A stretch of DNA of 34,449 nt. Origin: Methylococcaceae bacterium (lineage in GTDB: Bacteria > Pseudomonadota > Gammaproteobacteria > Methylococcales > Methylococcaceae). Shown piece after piece: positions 25,386 to 33,254 of this stretch. The first letter of the stretch is position 1. Every line of letters begins with the position of its first letter. The notes beneath the pieces are model-generated. The model worked only from the letters and a program-made list of their open reading frames with translations, did not search any database and had not been told where the DNA came from. The position numbers and the translations under genes were made by a program. The stretch lies in the NCBI GenBank assembly GCA_902810705.1, contig CADDYU010000031.1, positions 1 to 34,449 of the forward strand. The letters are read 5' to 3'.

Positions 25386-25796
25386 ATGGTCGATATCGTA
25401 ACCAACAGGAATTGTGTCTACCAAACGGCCTACCATGTGATCTGGTGTCCGAAGTACCGGCGCGACGTGCTGATTGGCGCGGCGGCGACGGAAGTGAGCG
25501 CGATGCTGGATGTGATCTGCGCCGAACGCGGCTGGCCGGTGATCTCGAAAGAGATTCAGCCCGATCACATCCACCTGTTTCTCAGCATCCCGCCCGCCAT
25601 CGCCGTGGCCGCTGCCGTCAAGGTGCTAAGGCGTCACCGCGCGCCGCTTGTTCCACCAGTTCCCGGAGATCAAGAAACGACTATGGGACGGCCATCTGTG
25701 GTCGCCGTCCTATTACGTGGGGACGGCAGGCAACGTCAGCGCCGAAACCATCCGGCACCACCTCGAACGCTCGAGCATGTCACCAAGAGGCGCTAA
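25386..25796 (+). pseudogene. tnpA: Y1 (HUH) transposase TnpA of the IS200/IS605 element, two indels
   Basis: The frame from 25386 encodes VYQTAYHVIWCPKYRRDVL, EIQPDHIHLFLSIPP with the HUH pair His-Ile-His, and AVAAAVKVL. About two bases are missing near 25630, and the protein continues in another frame with ARRLFHQFPEIKKRLWDGHL and SPSYYVGTAGNVSAETIRHH, which contains the catalytic Tyr. A further missing base near 25772 returns to the first frame for EHVTKRR and the stop. The three lost bases sum to a codon, so the ends are in one frame but the Tyr helix is not. Single-strand transposition activity is lost as written. Confidence 0.85.
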
Positions 25797-25799
25797 GCC

Positions 25800-26959
25800 A
25801 TGATGCGCACGGCAGCGATCCGGCTGGACGTGACGGCTGGGCAGGCGATGGCTCTGGCAGCGCTGCGAACCGCGTATGCGGATGCGTGCAACCGCCTGGT
25901 GCCCGCGGTGCGCGGGCATCGCGTGTGGAACCGCGTCACCTTGCACAAGCTCGCTTATAACCGTCTTCGCGCCGAAACGCCCCTGGGCAGCCAGATGTGC
26001 TGTAACGCCATTTTCTCGGTGTGCAAGGCGTACAAGGCGCAGAAGGAACTTGGGCGAATGCGGAAAGACGCGCCAGTTCCGGCAATCGGCTTCGACCGGG
26101 CCAGTGTCCACTTCGACAAGCGTACTTACACGTTCAAGGGCGATACCGTCTCGCTCTACACCCTCGATGGGCGTGTGACCGTTCCGATGCGGCATGGCGG
26201 ACACCAGCGACGCATTCTCGCGTCCGGCCAGCCGAAGGAAGCGGAACTGGTATTTCGCAGTGGCAACTGGTATTTCAACCTCGTCGTCGCATCCAGCGAC
26301 CAGGAACCGCTGGCATCCGGCCCGGTGATGGGCGTGGATGTCGGCGAAAACCACCTCGCCGCCCATAGCCTGGGCAAGGTCTTCGGTGGCGAGCATTTGC
26401 GCGACCAGCGCGACCGTCACCTTGCCCTGCGCCGCCGCCTCCAGTCCAACGGCAGAAAGAAGCGCGAAACAGCAGCTCCGGCAGGTCTCCGGCAAAGAAC
26501 GGCGGCGCGTGGCTCACATCAATCACGAAACGAGCAAGGCCATCGTTCAGACTGCGGTTGCCGCGGGCGTGCGTAAGATCACGATGGAGGACCTGACCCA
26601 CATCCGCGCCCGGATCAAGGCCGGCAGGCGCATGCGCGGTTGTCTCCACCGTTGGGCCTGGCGACAGTTGCAGACCTTCGTCGAGTACAAGGCGAAAGCG
26701 GTCGGGATCGCGGTCGAATACGTCAACCCGGCCTACACGAGCCAGACGTGCTCCGATTGCGGCAGCCTGGGGAAGCGCGTCAAGCATCGTTTTGTGTGTG
26801 AACACTGTGGTCTCCGGGCGCACAGCGACTTGAACGCAAGCCGGAATCTGGCCCGGATTGGCGGGACTACCGTTCCGCCAAGGGCGGCTGTAAATACGCC
26901 TGATGTTCTGATGTTGGGAGTGCGGATGTGGGCAACCCTATCTGCGCTTCACAATAAAG
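25800..26959 (+). pseudogene. tnpB: TnpB RNA-guided nuclease of the IS200/IS605 element, one indel
   Basis: TnpB is the RuvC-type nuclease ancestor of Cas12. The start (ATG 25800 or 25803) follows tnpA by 3 bases. The N-terminal helical and wedge part reads up to PVMGVDVGENHLAAHS, which has the first RuvC Asp. A +1 shift near 26458 then leads to SAKQQLRQVSGKERRRVAHI, ITMEDLTHIRAR (catalytic Glu), a C4 zinc ribbon (CSDCG and CEHCG) and RAHSDLNASRNLAR (last Asp). All three catalytic residues survive, split by one indel. No stop occurs before the right-end hairpin: the frame runs on to 27087 through the element end, which suggests another lost base. The guide RNA is expected to come from the last 100-200 bases of the element. 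Confidence 0.85.
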
Positions 26960-26979
26960 CCTGCGACTTCAGTCGCGGG
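26960..26979 (+). repeat. Right-end hairpin of the IS200/IS605 element
   Basis: CCTGCGACT pairs with AGTCGCGGG across TC, nearly the same sequence as the left-end hairpin. It is followed by TTATTTACAAA and then the IS630 frame at 26991. The reRNA scaffold of the TnpB system should end about here, with the guide reading into the flank. Confidence 0.72.
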
Positions 26980-26990
26980 TTATTTACAAA

Positions 26991-27340
26991 CGGCATCCTC
27001 AAGGTGACCTGGAGGCTCAAGCCGCATTTAAAAAAATTGGTCGCCCCTCCTCGAAAGAGCGCTTTAGCACGCCCAAGCTCTTGGTAAGCCGCTCCAAGGG
27101 TACTTCCAGGATGAGGCGCGCTTTGAGCACCTCACTGATCCGCGCCGATGTTGGACGCCGAAAGGGTGCAGACCGGACGTTCCCGCCCAAATTATCCGCG
27201 AATATCTCTACGTCCACAACGCTGTCTGCCCTTTGACGGCGAGGCCTGTTACCTCATCTTACCGGCCATGAATAGTGTGTGCATGACCGTGTTCCTGCGA
27301 GAGTTGGCCGCCCCCTATCCCAATCACTGCCTGCTCGGGG
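26991..27340 (+). pseudogene. IS630-family transposase fragment with two frameshifts
   Basis: Three frames join: RHPQGDLEAQAAFKK (from 26991), then LGKPLQGYFQDEARFEHL with RRCWTPKGCRPDV and REYLYVHNAVCP (about 27080-27231), then FDGEACYLILPAMNSVCMTV and LRELAAPYPNHCLLG. FQDEARF is the hallmark catalytic segment of IS630-type DDE transposases. The final DGAGWH block is missing because the frame passes directly into an IS3-type segment. The left side is cut by the IS200/IS605 right end. Confidence 0.75.
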
Positions 27341-27483
27341 TCTACGCGGTGGAATGGGCTACCCTGGTCTGGGCGGACTGGTTCAACCATCGCAGGCTGC
27401 TAGAGCCCATTGGCTACCTTCCCCCCGCCGAGGTCGAAGCCGACTACTATCGTCAAATTACCGAGTCCACCATGGCGGTGTGA
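27341..27483 (+). pseudogene. IS3-family transposase C-terminal fragment
   Basis: The frame gives VYAVEWATLVWADWFNHRRL, then LEPIGYLPPAEVEADYYRQ and ESTMAV before TGA at 27481. It matches the last 45 residues of IS3-family OrfB (integrase core end, with WxDWFNxRRLLExIG). It is joined in phase to the IS630 fragment. The sequence just after the stop (AATTCCCGGGGCGGTTCA) resembles the right end of IS3-group elements. Confidence 0.72.
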
Positions 27484-27662
27484 CTCACCACAACCAGCCT
27501 CTGGAATTCCCGGGGCGGTTCACCCCCTAAATCAGGTTGACGGACTCCTTTATCCGGCGTAGCGTTTCCGCTTAGAGGGCAAGGTAGCCAAGGACTGGAT
27601 TTCTTACAGGGCAATCTGCCGTCTACTTCACGTTCGGCCGCCACATGCTTGGGAGTGGGGAC

Positions 27663-28598
27663 ATGAAGGCGATATGTCTGCGTACCCGCGGTGGCCCCGA
27701 GGCGCTCGCGTATGAGGAGGTGCCGCAGCCCTGTCCCGGGGATAGCGAAGTGCTCGTACGGGTCCACGCCGCGGGCGTCATCCACACGGAACTCTCCTGG
27801 GTCCCGACCTGGACCACACGGACGGGAGAGCCGCGCCCGTTGCCGGTCATCCCCGGACACGAATTTTCCGGCGAGATCGCCGCTCTGGGGGCCGGGGTCA
27901 GGGACGTGGGCGTGGGGGACCGGGTGTATGGGCTCAATGACTGGTACCGGGACGGCGCCTCGGCCGAATACTGCGTGGCGCGCGTCGCCGATGTCGCCCA
28001 CAAGCCGGCTGGCGTCGATCACGTTCACGCCGCCGCCATACCGATCTCCGCTCTGACGGCCTGGCAGGGATTGGTCGAGCGTGCCGGTCTCGCCGCGGGC
28101 CAGCGGGTGCTGATCCACGGGGCGGCCGGCGGGGTCGGCATCTTTGCCGTGCAACTCGCCCGCTGGCGCGGCGCACGAGTGGCCGGGACCGCCTCGGCAG
28201 CCAACCTCGACTTCGTGCGCAGTCTTGGGGCCGACGAGGTGATCGACTACCAGGCCGAGCGGTTCGAGGACATCATCCGGGACGTGGACGTGGTCTTTGA
28301 CACGGTTGGCGGGGAGACGCTGGAGAGGTCCTGGGGCGTACTCAAGCCCGGCGGAAAGCTGGTCACCGTCGCCGCTACAGGGGAACGGACGACCGACGAG
28401 CGCATCCGTGCCGCGTTCTTCATCGTGGCGCCGAGCCGGACGCAGCTGGCCGAGATCGCACGGCTGATCGACGGCGGGGCACTCCGCCCGATCGTTGGTG
28501 CCGTGTTCCCGCTCGTCGAGGCGCGGCAGGCGTATCAGCACAAGCCTATCCGCGGCAAGGTTGTCCTGCGCGTGGTTGACGGTGGGGGTGCGACGTAA
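27663..28598 (+). CDS. Zinc-independent MDR oxidoreductase (quinone oxidoreductase type)
   Basis: This 311-residue medium-chain reductase has a GroES-like N-terminus (MKAICLRTRGGPEALAYEEV, then VIPGHEFSGEIAALGAGVRD) and a Rossmann domain with the nucleotide motif GAAGGVGIFAVQLAR, followed by LGADEVIDY. The catalytic and structural zinc cysteines of alcohol dehydrogenases are absent, as in NADPH:quinone oxidoreductases. The ATG at 27663 follows GGGAGTGGGG and is preferred over earlier codons. It opens the intact plus-strand block after the IS pile-up. Physiological substrate unknown. Confidence 0.9.
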   Translation: MKAICLRTRGGPEALAYEEVPQPCPGDSEVLVRVHAAGVIHTELSWVPTWTTRTGEPRPLPVIPGHEFSGEIAALGAGVRDVGVGDRVYGLNDWYRDGASAEYCVARVADVAHKPAGVDHVHAAAIPISALTAWQGLVERAGLAAGQRVLIHGAAGGVGIFAVQLARWRGARVAGTASAANLDFVRSLGADEVIDYQAERFEDIIRDVDVVFDTVGGETLERSWGVLKPGGKLVTVAATGERTTDERIRAAFFIVAPSRTQLAEIARLIDGGALRPIVGAVFPLVEARQAYQHKPIRGKVVLRVVDGGGAT

Positions 28599-28741
28599 TC
28601 CGGTGATGCTCGACTAACCACGGACAGGCCGAACCCGCCGTTGCAACAGACGGGACCGGCAAGACGGCTTTCCGAGGCATGACGTTCTCGCAGCCGGCCC
28701 CGCTGCTGAATTCTGTCATTAGGCGCCGTAGGGAGAGAACG

Positions 28742-29335
28742 ATGGGCAGAGGTCGTCTCGAAGCGTTCAGCGACGGTGTGTTAGCCATCATCATCACCAT
28801 CATGGTGCTGGAGCTTAAGGTTCCTCATGGGGAGGACCTCGGGGCCCTCAAGGAAATCCTGCCGGGGTTCCTGAGCTATGTCATGAGCTTTGTCTACATC
28901 GGCATCTATTGGAACAACCATCATCACTTCCTCCAGGCCACGACTTCGGTCAGTGGGCGGGTCCTTTGGGCAAACCTCCATCTGTTGTTCTGGCTGTCGT
29001 TGATACCGGCGGCCACGGCTTGGATGGGCGAGAGCCACTTCGCTCCCGCGCCCACAGCGGTCTATGGCGTCCCGCTGTTAATGGCTGCCCTTGCCTGGCT
29101 GTTGCTTCAGTACGCCATCTTGGCGACGGAAGGCCGAACCTCAGTGCTCGCCGAAGCTCTCGGGAAGGACGTCAAGGGCAAGCTGTCGTTAGGGCTGTAT
29201 GCGGCCGCAATACCGCTGGCCTTTGTGCAGCCTCGGGTTTCGGGCCTGATCTACGCGCTTGTGGCGTGTATCTGGCTCGTTCCGGATCGGCGCGTCGAGC
29301 ACGCCTTGGAACGAAAGGAAACGCATCATGCATAA
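28742..29335 (+). CDS. TMEM175-family (DUF1211) potassium channel-like protein
   Basis: This 197-residue membrane protein has the family signature FSDG at residues 9-12, inside GRLEAFSDGVLAIIITIMVL, the first pore helix. Six hydrophobic helices follow in order, with YWNNHHHFLQ after the third as is usual. Bacterial members form tetrameric K+-permeable channels without a GYG filter. The start is the ATG at 28742 with GGGAGAGAACG before it; the upstream ATG at 28679 would add 21 residues unlike the family. It follows the MDR gene by 143 bases. Confidence 0.88.
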   Translation: MGRGRLEAFSDGVLAIIITIMVLELKVPHGEDLGALKEILPGFLSYVMSFVYIGIYWNNHHHFLQATTSVSGRVLWANLHLLFWLSLIPAATAWMGESHFAPAPTAVYGVPLLMAALAWLLLQYAILATEGRTSVLAEALGKDVKGKLSLGLYAAAIPLAFVQPRVSGLIYALVACIWLVPDRRVEHALERKETHHA

Positions 29336-29479
29336 CGGACCGGCGCCTAAACAAACGGCTGGAGGGCACGAGACGGCCATGAAAATCGTCACGCGCCGTC
29401 GAGGCAGAGCCCGGCAGCGCCGAGTGCCTGCGCATCCTCTGCGCCAATCCGCGGTTCACGACTGCAAGAGGAGGAGCCC

Positions 29480-30433
29480 ATGACGACACCGACCCCTATC
29501 CTCGAGCCCGAAGCTCGGAAATTCGCCGACCTCACCGCCCAGCCGCCGTTCCTCCACGAGCTCGGCCCGGAAGGTGCGCGCAAGGTGCTCGACGACATCC
29601 AGGCCGCGCCGATCGAGAAGCCCGAGGTGGCGGAGGAGTGGATCACCGTCCCGGCCGAGGTCGGTAGCGTGCGGGTGCGGATCGTGAAGCCGGTCCACGC
29701 GCCGGCCGTCCTGCCCGTGGTCCTTTACGTGCACGGCGGAGGCTGGATCCTGGGCAATGCCGGCACCCACGATCGGCTCGTGCGCGAGCTCGCCGTGGGC
29801 GCCAAGGCCGCTGTCGCCTTCGTCGAATACGACCGCTCGCCCGAGGCGCACTATCCTGTTGCGATCGAGCAGGCGTACGCGACGGCGCGCTACCTCGTCG
29901 CGCAGGGCGCACGCAAGGGCCTCGATGCGAACCGCCTCGCCGTCGCCGGCGATTCGGTCGGCGGCAACCTGGCCGCGGTGCTGGCGATCCTCGCGAAGCA
30001 GCGCGGCGACGTGCGCTTCGTGCACCAGTCACTCTATTACCCCGTGACCGATGCGGCGCGGGACAGTGCCAGCTACCGGGAGTTCGCGGACGGTCCCTTC
30101 CTCACCGCGAAGGCGATGGCTTGGTTCTGGGACGCGTACCTTCCGGAGCGCGACCGGCGGGACGACATCACGGCGTCACCGCGGCGCGCCTCGCGTGACC
30201 AGCTCGCCGGACTGCCGCCGGCGCTGGTCATCGTCGACGAGAACGACGTGCTCCGTGACGAGGGCGAAGCGTATGCCCGGCAGCTCATCCAGGCCGGCGT
30301 GCCGACGACGAGCGTTCGCTACAACGCCATCATCCACGACTTCATGATGCTGAATCCCGTCCGAGCCACGCAGGCTGCGACAGCCGCCATCGAGCAGGCG
30401 ATCCTCGCCCTGCGCAAGGCGCTCGGGACATGA
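29480..30433 (+). CDS. HSL-type alpha/beta-hydrolase esterase
   Basis: This 317-residue esterase belongs to the hormone-sensitive-lipase-like class (alpha/beta hydrolase fold-3). The oxyanion motif is HGGGW (His85). The nucleophile is Ser159 in GDSVGG, the acid is Asp256 in ENDVLRDEGE, and the base is His286 in IHDFMML. There is no signal peptide, so it is cytoplasmic. GAGGAGGAGCCC precedes the ATG. Likely substrates are short-chain esters or related acyl compounds. It lies 144 bases after the TMEM175 gene and 95 bases before the SDR gene. Confidence 0.92.
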   Translation: MTTPTPILEPEARKFADLTAQPPFLHELGPEGARKVLDDIQAAPIEKPEVAEEWITVPAEVGSVRVRIVKPVHAPAVLPVVLYVHGGGWILGNAGTHDRLVRELAVGAKAAVAFVEYDRSPEAHYPVAIEQAYATARYLVAQGARKGLDANRLAVAGDSVGGNLAAVLAILAKQRGDVRFVHQSLYYPVTDAARDSASYREFADGPFLTAKAMAWFWDAYLPERDRRDDITASPRRASRDQLAGLPPALVIVDENDVLRDEGEAYARQLIQAGVPTTSVRYNAIIHDFMMLNPVRATQAATAAIEQAILALRKALGT

Positions 30434-30528
30434 CCGAAGGTCCGGGGCCGCCTAGGGGGCATTCCCAACGGGACTGTGGCACAATCGCCCTTGAAATTCC
30501 CATGCTCATCGGCCAGGGAGGGTAGAGC

Positions 30529-31284
30529 ATGAAGATCGTCGTCATTGGCGGCACCGGCCTGATCGGCTCGAAGACCGTCGCCCTTCTGCGCCAGGGCGGC
30601 CACGAGGTCATCGCCGCCTCGCCCAATACCGGCGTCAACACCCTCACCGGCGAGGGCCTCGAAGAGGCCATGGCCGGCGCGCAGGTGGTGATCGACCTCG
30701 CCAATTCGCCCTCGTTCGAAGACCGGGCGGTGCTGGAATTCTTCGAGACCTCCGGCCATAACCTGCTCGCGGCGGAGGCCTCAGCCGGCGTCCGGCACCA
30801 TGTCGCGCTCTCCATCGTCGGAACCGACCGGTCGCCCGACAATGGCTATTTCCGCGCCAAGCTTGCCCAAGAGAAGCTGATCGAGGCCTCCGGCATTCCC
30901 TACACCCTCATCCGCTCGACCCAGTTCCTGGAATTCCTCGGCGCCATCGCCGATTCAAGCGCGGATGGAAACCTCGTCAGGCTTCCGCCCGGCCTGTTCC
31001 AGCCCATCGCGGCGGACGACGTGGCGGCCATCGTCGCCGAGGTGGCGCTCGCGGCCCCGCGAAACGGCCTCGTCGAGATCGCCGGCCCGGAACGCGCGCC
31101 GTTCAACGAATTCGTCGCCCGCTATCTGAAGGCGGTCGGCGACCCGCGCGAGGTCGTGCCTGACCCCGAAGCCCGCTACTTCGGCGGCCGGGTCGAGGAA
31201 CGCTCGCTCGTGCCGTTGGCCGAAGCGCGCCTCGGCCGCATCGGGTTCGACGACTGGCTCCGCCGCGCCCAGGCAAGCGCCTGA
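30529..31284 (+). CDS. NAD(P)-binding atypical SDR (NmrA-like)
   Basis: This 251-residue protein starts MKIVVIGGTGLIGSKTVALL with the GXXGXXG motif, then VVIDLANSPSFEDRAVLEFF and VRHHVALSIVGTDRSPDNGY, where the Tyr-X3-Lys catalytic spacing of classical SDRs is partly kept (YFRAK). This arrangement is typical of NmrA-like sensors and quinone-type reductases. GGGAGGGTAGAG precedes the ATG. A cupin follows 31 bases later, probably in the same transcript. Substrate unknown. Confidence 0.9.
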   Translation: MKIVVIGGTGLIGSKTVALLRQGGHEVIAASPNTGVNTLTGEGLEEAMAGAQVVIDLANSPSFEDRAVLEFFETSGHNLLAAEASAGVRHHVALSIVGTDRSPDNGYFRAKLAQEKLIEASGIPYTLIRSTQFLEFLGAIADSSADGNLVRLPPGLFQPIAADDVAAIVAEVALAAPRNGLVEIAGPERAPFNEFVARYLKAVGDPREVVPDPEARYFGGRVEERSLVPLAEARLGRIGFDDWLRRAQASA

Positions 31285-31315
31285 TCCTCCATCCGCCAAC
31301 CGAAGGAGAGTCTCC

Positions 31316-31732
31316 ATGAAACGCATCCTCTGTTTGCTGCTTATCGCCACCCTGCCGTTCGGCAGCGGCCTCGCCGAGGCGCCGAAGTCGAAGAACGCCC
31401 AGGTGACCCTCGTCTACCAGCACGAGCTGCCGAACGTTTCCGGCAAGAGCCTCAAGGGCGTGCTCGTCGAATACGGTCCGGGCGGCTACTCGCCCGGCCA
31501 TACGCATCCCAAATCCGCCTTCATCTACGCGACCGTGCTGGAGGGGGCGATCCGCAGTCAGGTCAACGACGGACCGGTGACGACCTACGAGGCCGGACAG
31601 AGCTTCTCCGAGCTGCCCGGCGACCGCCACGGCGTCAGCGCCAATGCCAGCGAGACGCAGCCGGCCAAGCTCCTCGCGGTGTTCGTGGTGGACACGAACG
31701 AGACGGACCTGACGATCCCCTTCGGGAACTGA
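31316..31732 (+). CDS. Secreted cupin-domain protein (paralogue)
   Basis: This 138-residue protein has a signal peptide (MKRILCLLLIATLPFGSGLA). The cupin motif 1 region is YGPGGYSPGHTHPKSAFIYA, with HTH as candidate metal ligands, and motif 2 is EAGQSFSELPGDRHG. It is a distant paralogue of the cupin at 21056-21436, with the same layout and length. GAAGGAGAG precedes the ATG. It is linked to the SDR gene by a 31-base gap. Role unknown. Confidence 0.87.
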   Translation: MKRILCLLLIATLPFGSGLAEAPKSKNAQVTLVYQHELPNVSGKSLKGVLVEYGPGGYSPGHTHPKSAFIYATVLEGAIRSQVNDGPVTTYEAGQSFSELPGDRHGVSANASETQPAKLLAVFVVDTNETDLTIPFGN

Positions 31733-32124
31733 GGTCTTAGCCTGGACGATTCGCGAGAGATGGAAGAGCTTTACCTACGGTTCCGACGTGCGGGCTGGAC
31801 CCGGACTGGCGGGGGACGGAGGATAAGCGGTGGGGGAGCGGGGACGTTGAGGTCGACACTGTCGTGTGAGCGGGACGCCTGGCGGCGACCAAAGCCCGCT
31901 GACAGGCATCCCTCAACCCAGGTACGTTAGGCTTGGCGAATAATCGCGAGGTTCTCTGCAACGATTTAACCAGCCCTCTGCAGAGCGAGCGCAGCCAAGT
32001 TTCGAAGAAACATGAAGAAACATGGGCTCAGACGATGATTGTAATGGTGGTTACCGAGTAGCCCGTATCAACGCCTATGAAAGCCAAAAAATGGCTGTTC
32101 ATAACGTAAGGAGGAGAGCGCATC
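31733..32124. other. Intergenic region upstream of the alcohol dehydrogenase
   Basis: About 392 bases without a supported gene. It holds a tandem 10-bp repeat GAAGAAACAT at 32004-32023. The last 120 bases are less GC-rich than their surroundings and likely carry the promoter of the dehydrogenase; AAGGAGGAG just before 32125 is its ribosome-binding site. Confidence 0.45.
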
Positions 32125-33141
32125 ATGACAAAGATGAAAGCCGTGGAAGTCGGGCAGCCTGGAGGGCCTCTGCAACTGGTGGAGCGTGAAGTGCCCGAGC
32201 CCGAAACGGGACAGGTGCTCATCAAGGTGCGGGCCTGCGGGATCTGCCACAGCGATGTCTTCACCAAGGAGGGGCTGTGGCCCGGCCTCGAGTTTCCCCG
32301 CGTGCCCGGCCATGAAATCGCCGGAATCATCGAGGCCGCAGGTTCAGGTGTGAAGGAATGGAGCCCGGGTCAGCGGGTCGGAGTGGGATGGCACGGAGGC
32401 CATTGCGGCCGCTGCGAACCGTGCCGCCGGGGCGATTTTATCCTTTGCCAGCGGTTGCGCGTGCCGGGCATCAGCTATGACGGAGGCTATGCCGAATACA
32501 TGGTGGCTCCGGTGGAAGCCTTGGCGCGGATCCCGGACGATCTCTCCGATGTGGAGGCGGCCCCGCTACTTTGCGCCGGCATCACCACGTTCAACGCGCT
32601 TCGCCACAGCGGTGCGGGACCCGGCGAGGTGGTCGCCATCCTCGGCATCGGCGGGCTTGGGCATTTGGGGGTGCAATTTGCGGCCCGAATGGGCTTCGCG
32701 GTCGTGGCGATCGCCAGAGGGAAGGATAAAGAGGCGCTGGCAAAGAAGTTGGGCGCCCGCCACTATATCGACAGCCGCGCACAGAATGTGGCCGAGGCAC
32801 TCATGGCCCTGGGCGGAGCCAAGGTTATCCTGGCGACCGTTACGAGCGGCCAGGCGATGAGCGCGGCGCTCGGCGGGCTTGGCGCCGACGGAAAACTGAT
32901 CCTGGTCGGTGTCTCGGAGGAGCCGGTCGAGGTGCCCATTGCCCCGTTCATCATGAGACGCAATTCCGTACAGGGCTGGCCGTCCGGGACCTCGGCGGAC
33001 TCGCAGGATACCTTGGCTTTCAGCGCCCTGACGGGCATCAGGCCGATGATCGAGGAGTTCCCGCTCGAGCGCGCGGCGGAAGCCTACGACCGCATGCTAA
33101 GCGGAGCCGCGCGGTTTAGGGTGGTGTTAAAGACCCACTGA
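32125..33141 (+). CDS. Zinc-dependent alcohol dehydrogenase
   Basis: This 338-residue protein is a zinc MDR enzyme of the AdhP type. Catalytic-zinc ligands are Cys38 (CGICHSD), His63-Glu64 (PGHE) and Cys150 (LLCAG). Structural-zinc cysteines are 94, 97, 100 and 108 in HCGRCEPCRRGDFILC. The Rossmann motif is GIGGLGHLG. All expected ligands are present and the length is normal, so it should oxidise alcohols or reduce aldehydes with NAD(P). AAGGAGG precedes the ATG. Confidence 0.93.
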   Translation: MTKMKAVEVGQPGGPLQLVEREVPEPETGQVLIKVRACGICHSDVFTKEGLWPGLEFPRVPGHEIAGIIEAAGSGVKEWSPGQRVGVGWHGGHCGRCEPCRRGDFILCQRLRVPGISYDGGYAEYMVAPVEALARIPDDLSDVEAAPLLCAGITTFNALRHSGAGPGEVVAILGIGGLGHLGVQFAARMGFAVVAIARGKDKEALAKKLGARHYIDSRAQNVAEALMALGGAKVILATVTSGQAMSAALGGLGADGKLILVGVSEEPVEVPIAPFIMRRNSVQGWPSGTSADSQDTLAFSALTGIRPMIEEFPLERAAEAYDRMLSGAARFRVVLKTH

Positions 33142-33170
33142 ATAGCGCGACGGGATAGATGGCCTCCGTG

Positions 33171-33195
33171 CGGGTTCTGGCGTATCTGGAACCCG
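33171..33195. terminator. Hairpin 30 bases after the alcohol dehydrogenase
   Basis: CGGGTTC (33171-33177) pairs with GAACCCG (33189-33195) around an 11-base loop. No T-run follows; it is a possible transcript end. Confidence 0.35.
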
Positions 33196-33254
33196 TGTCT
33201 GTGATGCTACCTCTCCCGGTGCGTTTTTGAAAATCCTATTCCCCGAGTGAGGCA

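Larger units (their letters stand above)
25300..26990 (+). mobile_element. IS200/IS605-family element (tnpA and tnpB)
   Basis: The element is bounded by matching imperfect hairpins, has a Y1 transposase gene followed 3 bases later by a tnpB gene on the same strand, and is flanked by foreign transposase frames on both sides: IS110 at left and IS630, starting at 26991, at right. Boundaries are estimated from where those flanking frames stop and restart. The bases to its left, TTTTTCAT, would hold the insertion tetramer or pentamer that also serves as the TnpB target-adjacent motif. Both genes carry indels. Confidence 0.82.
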
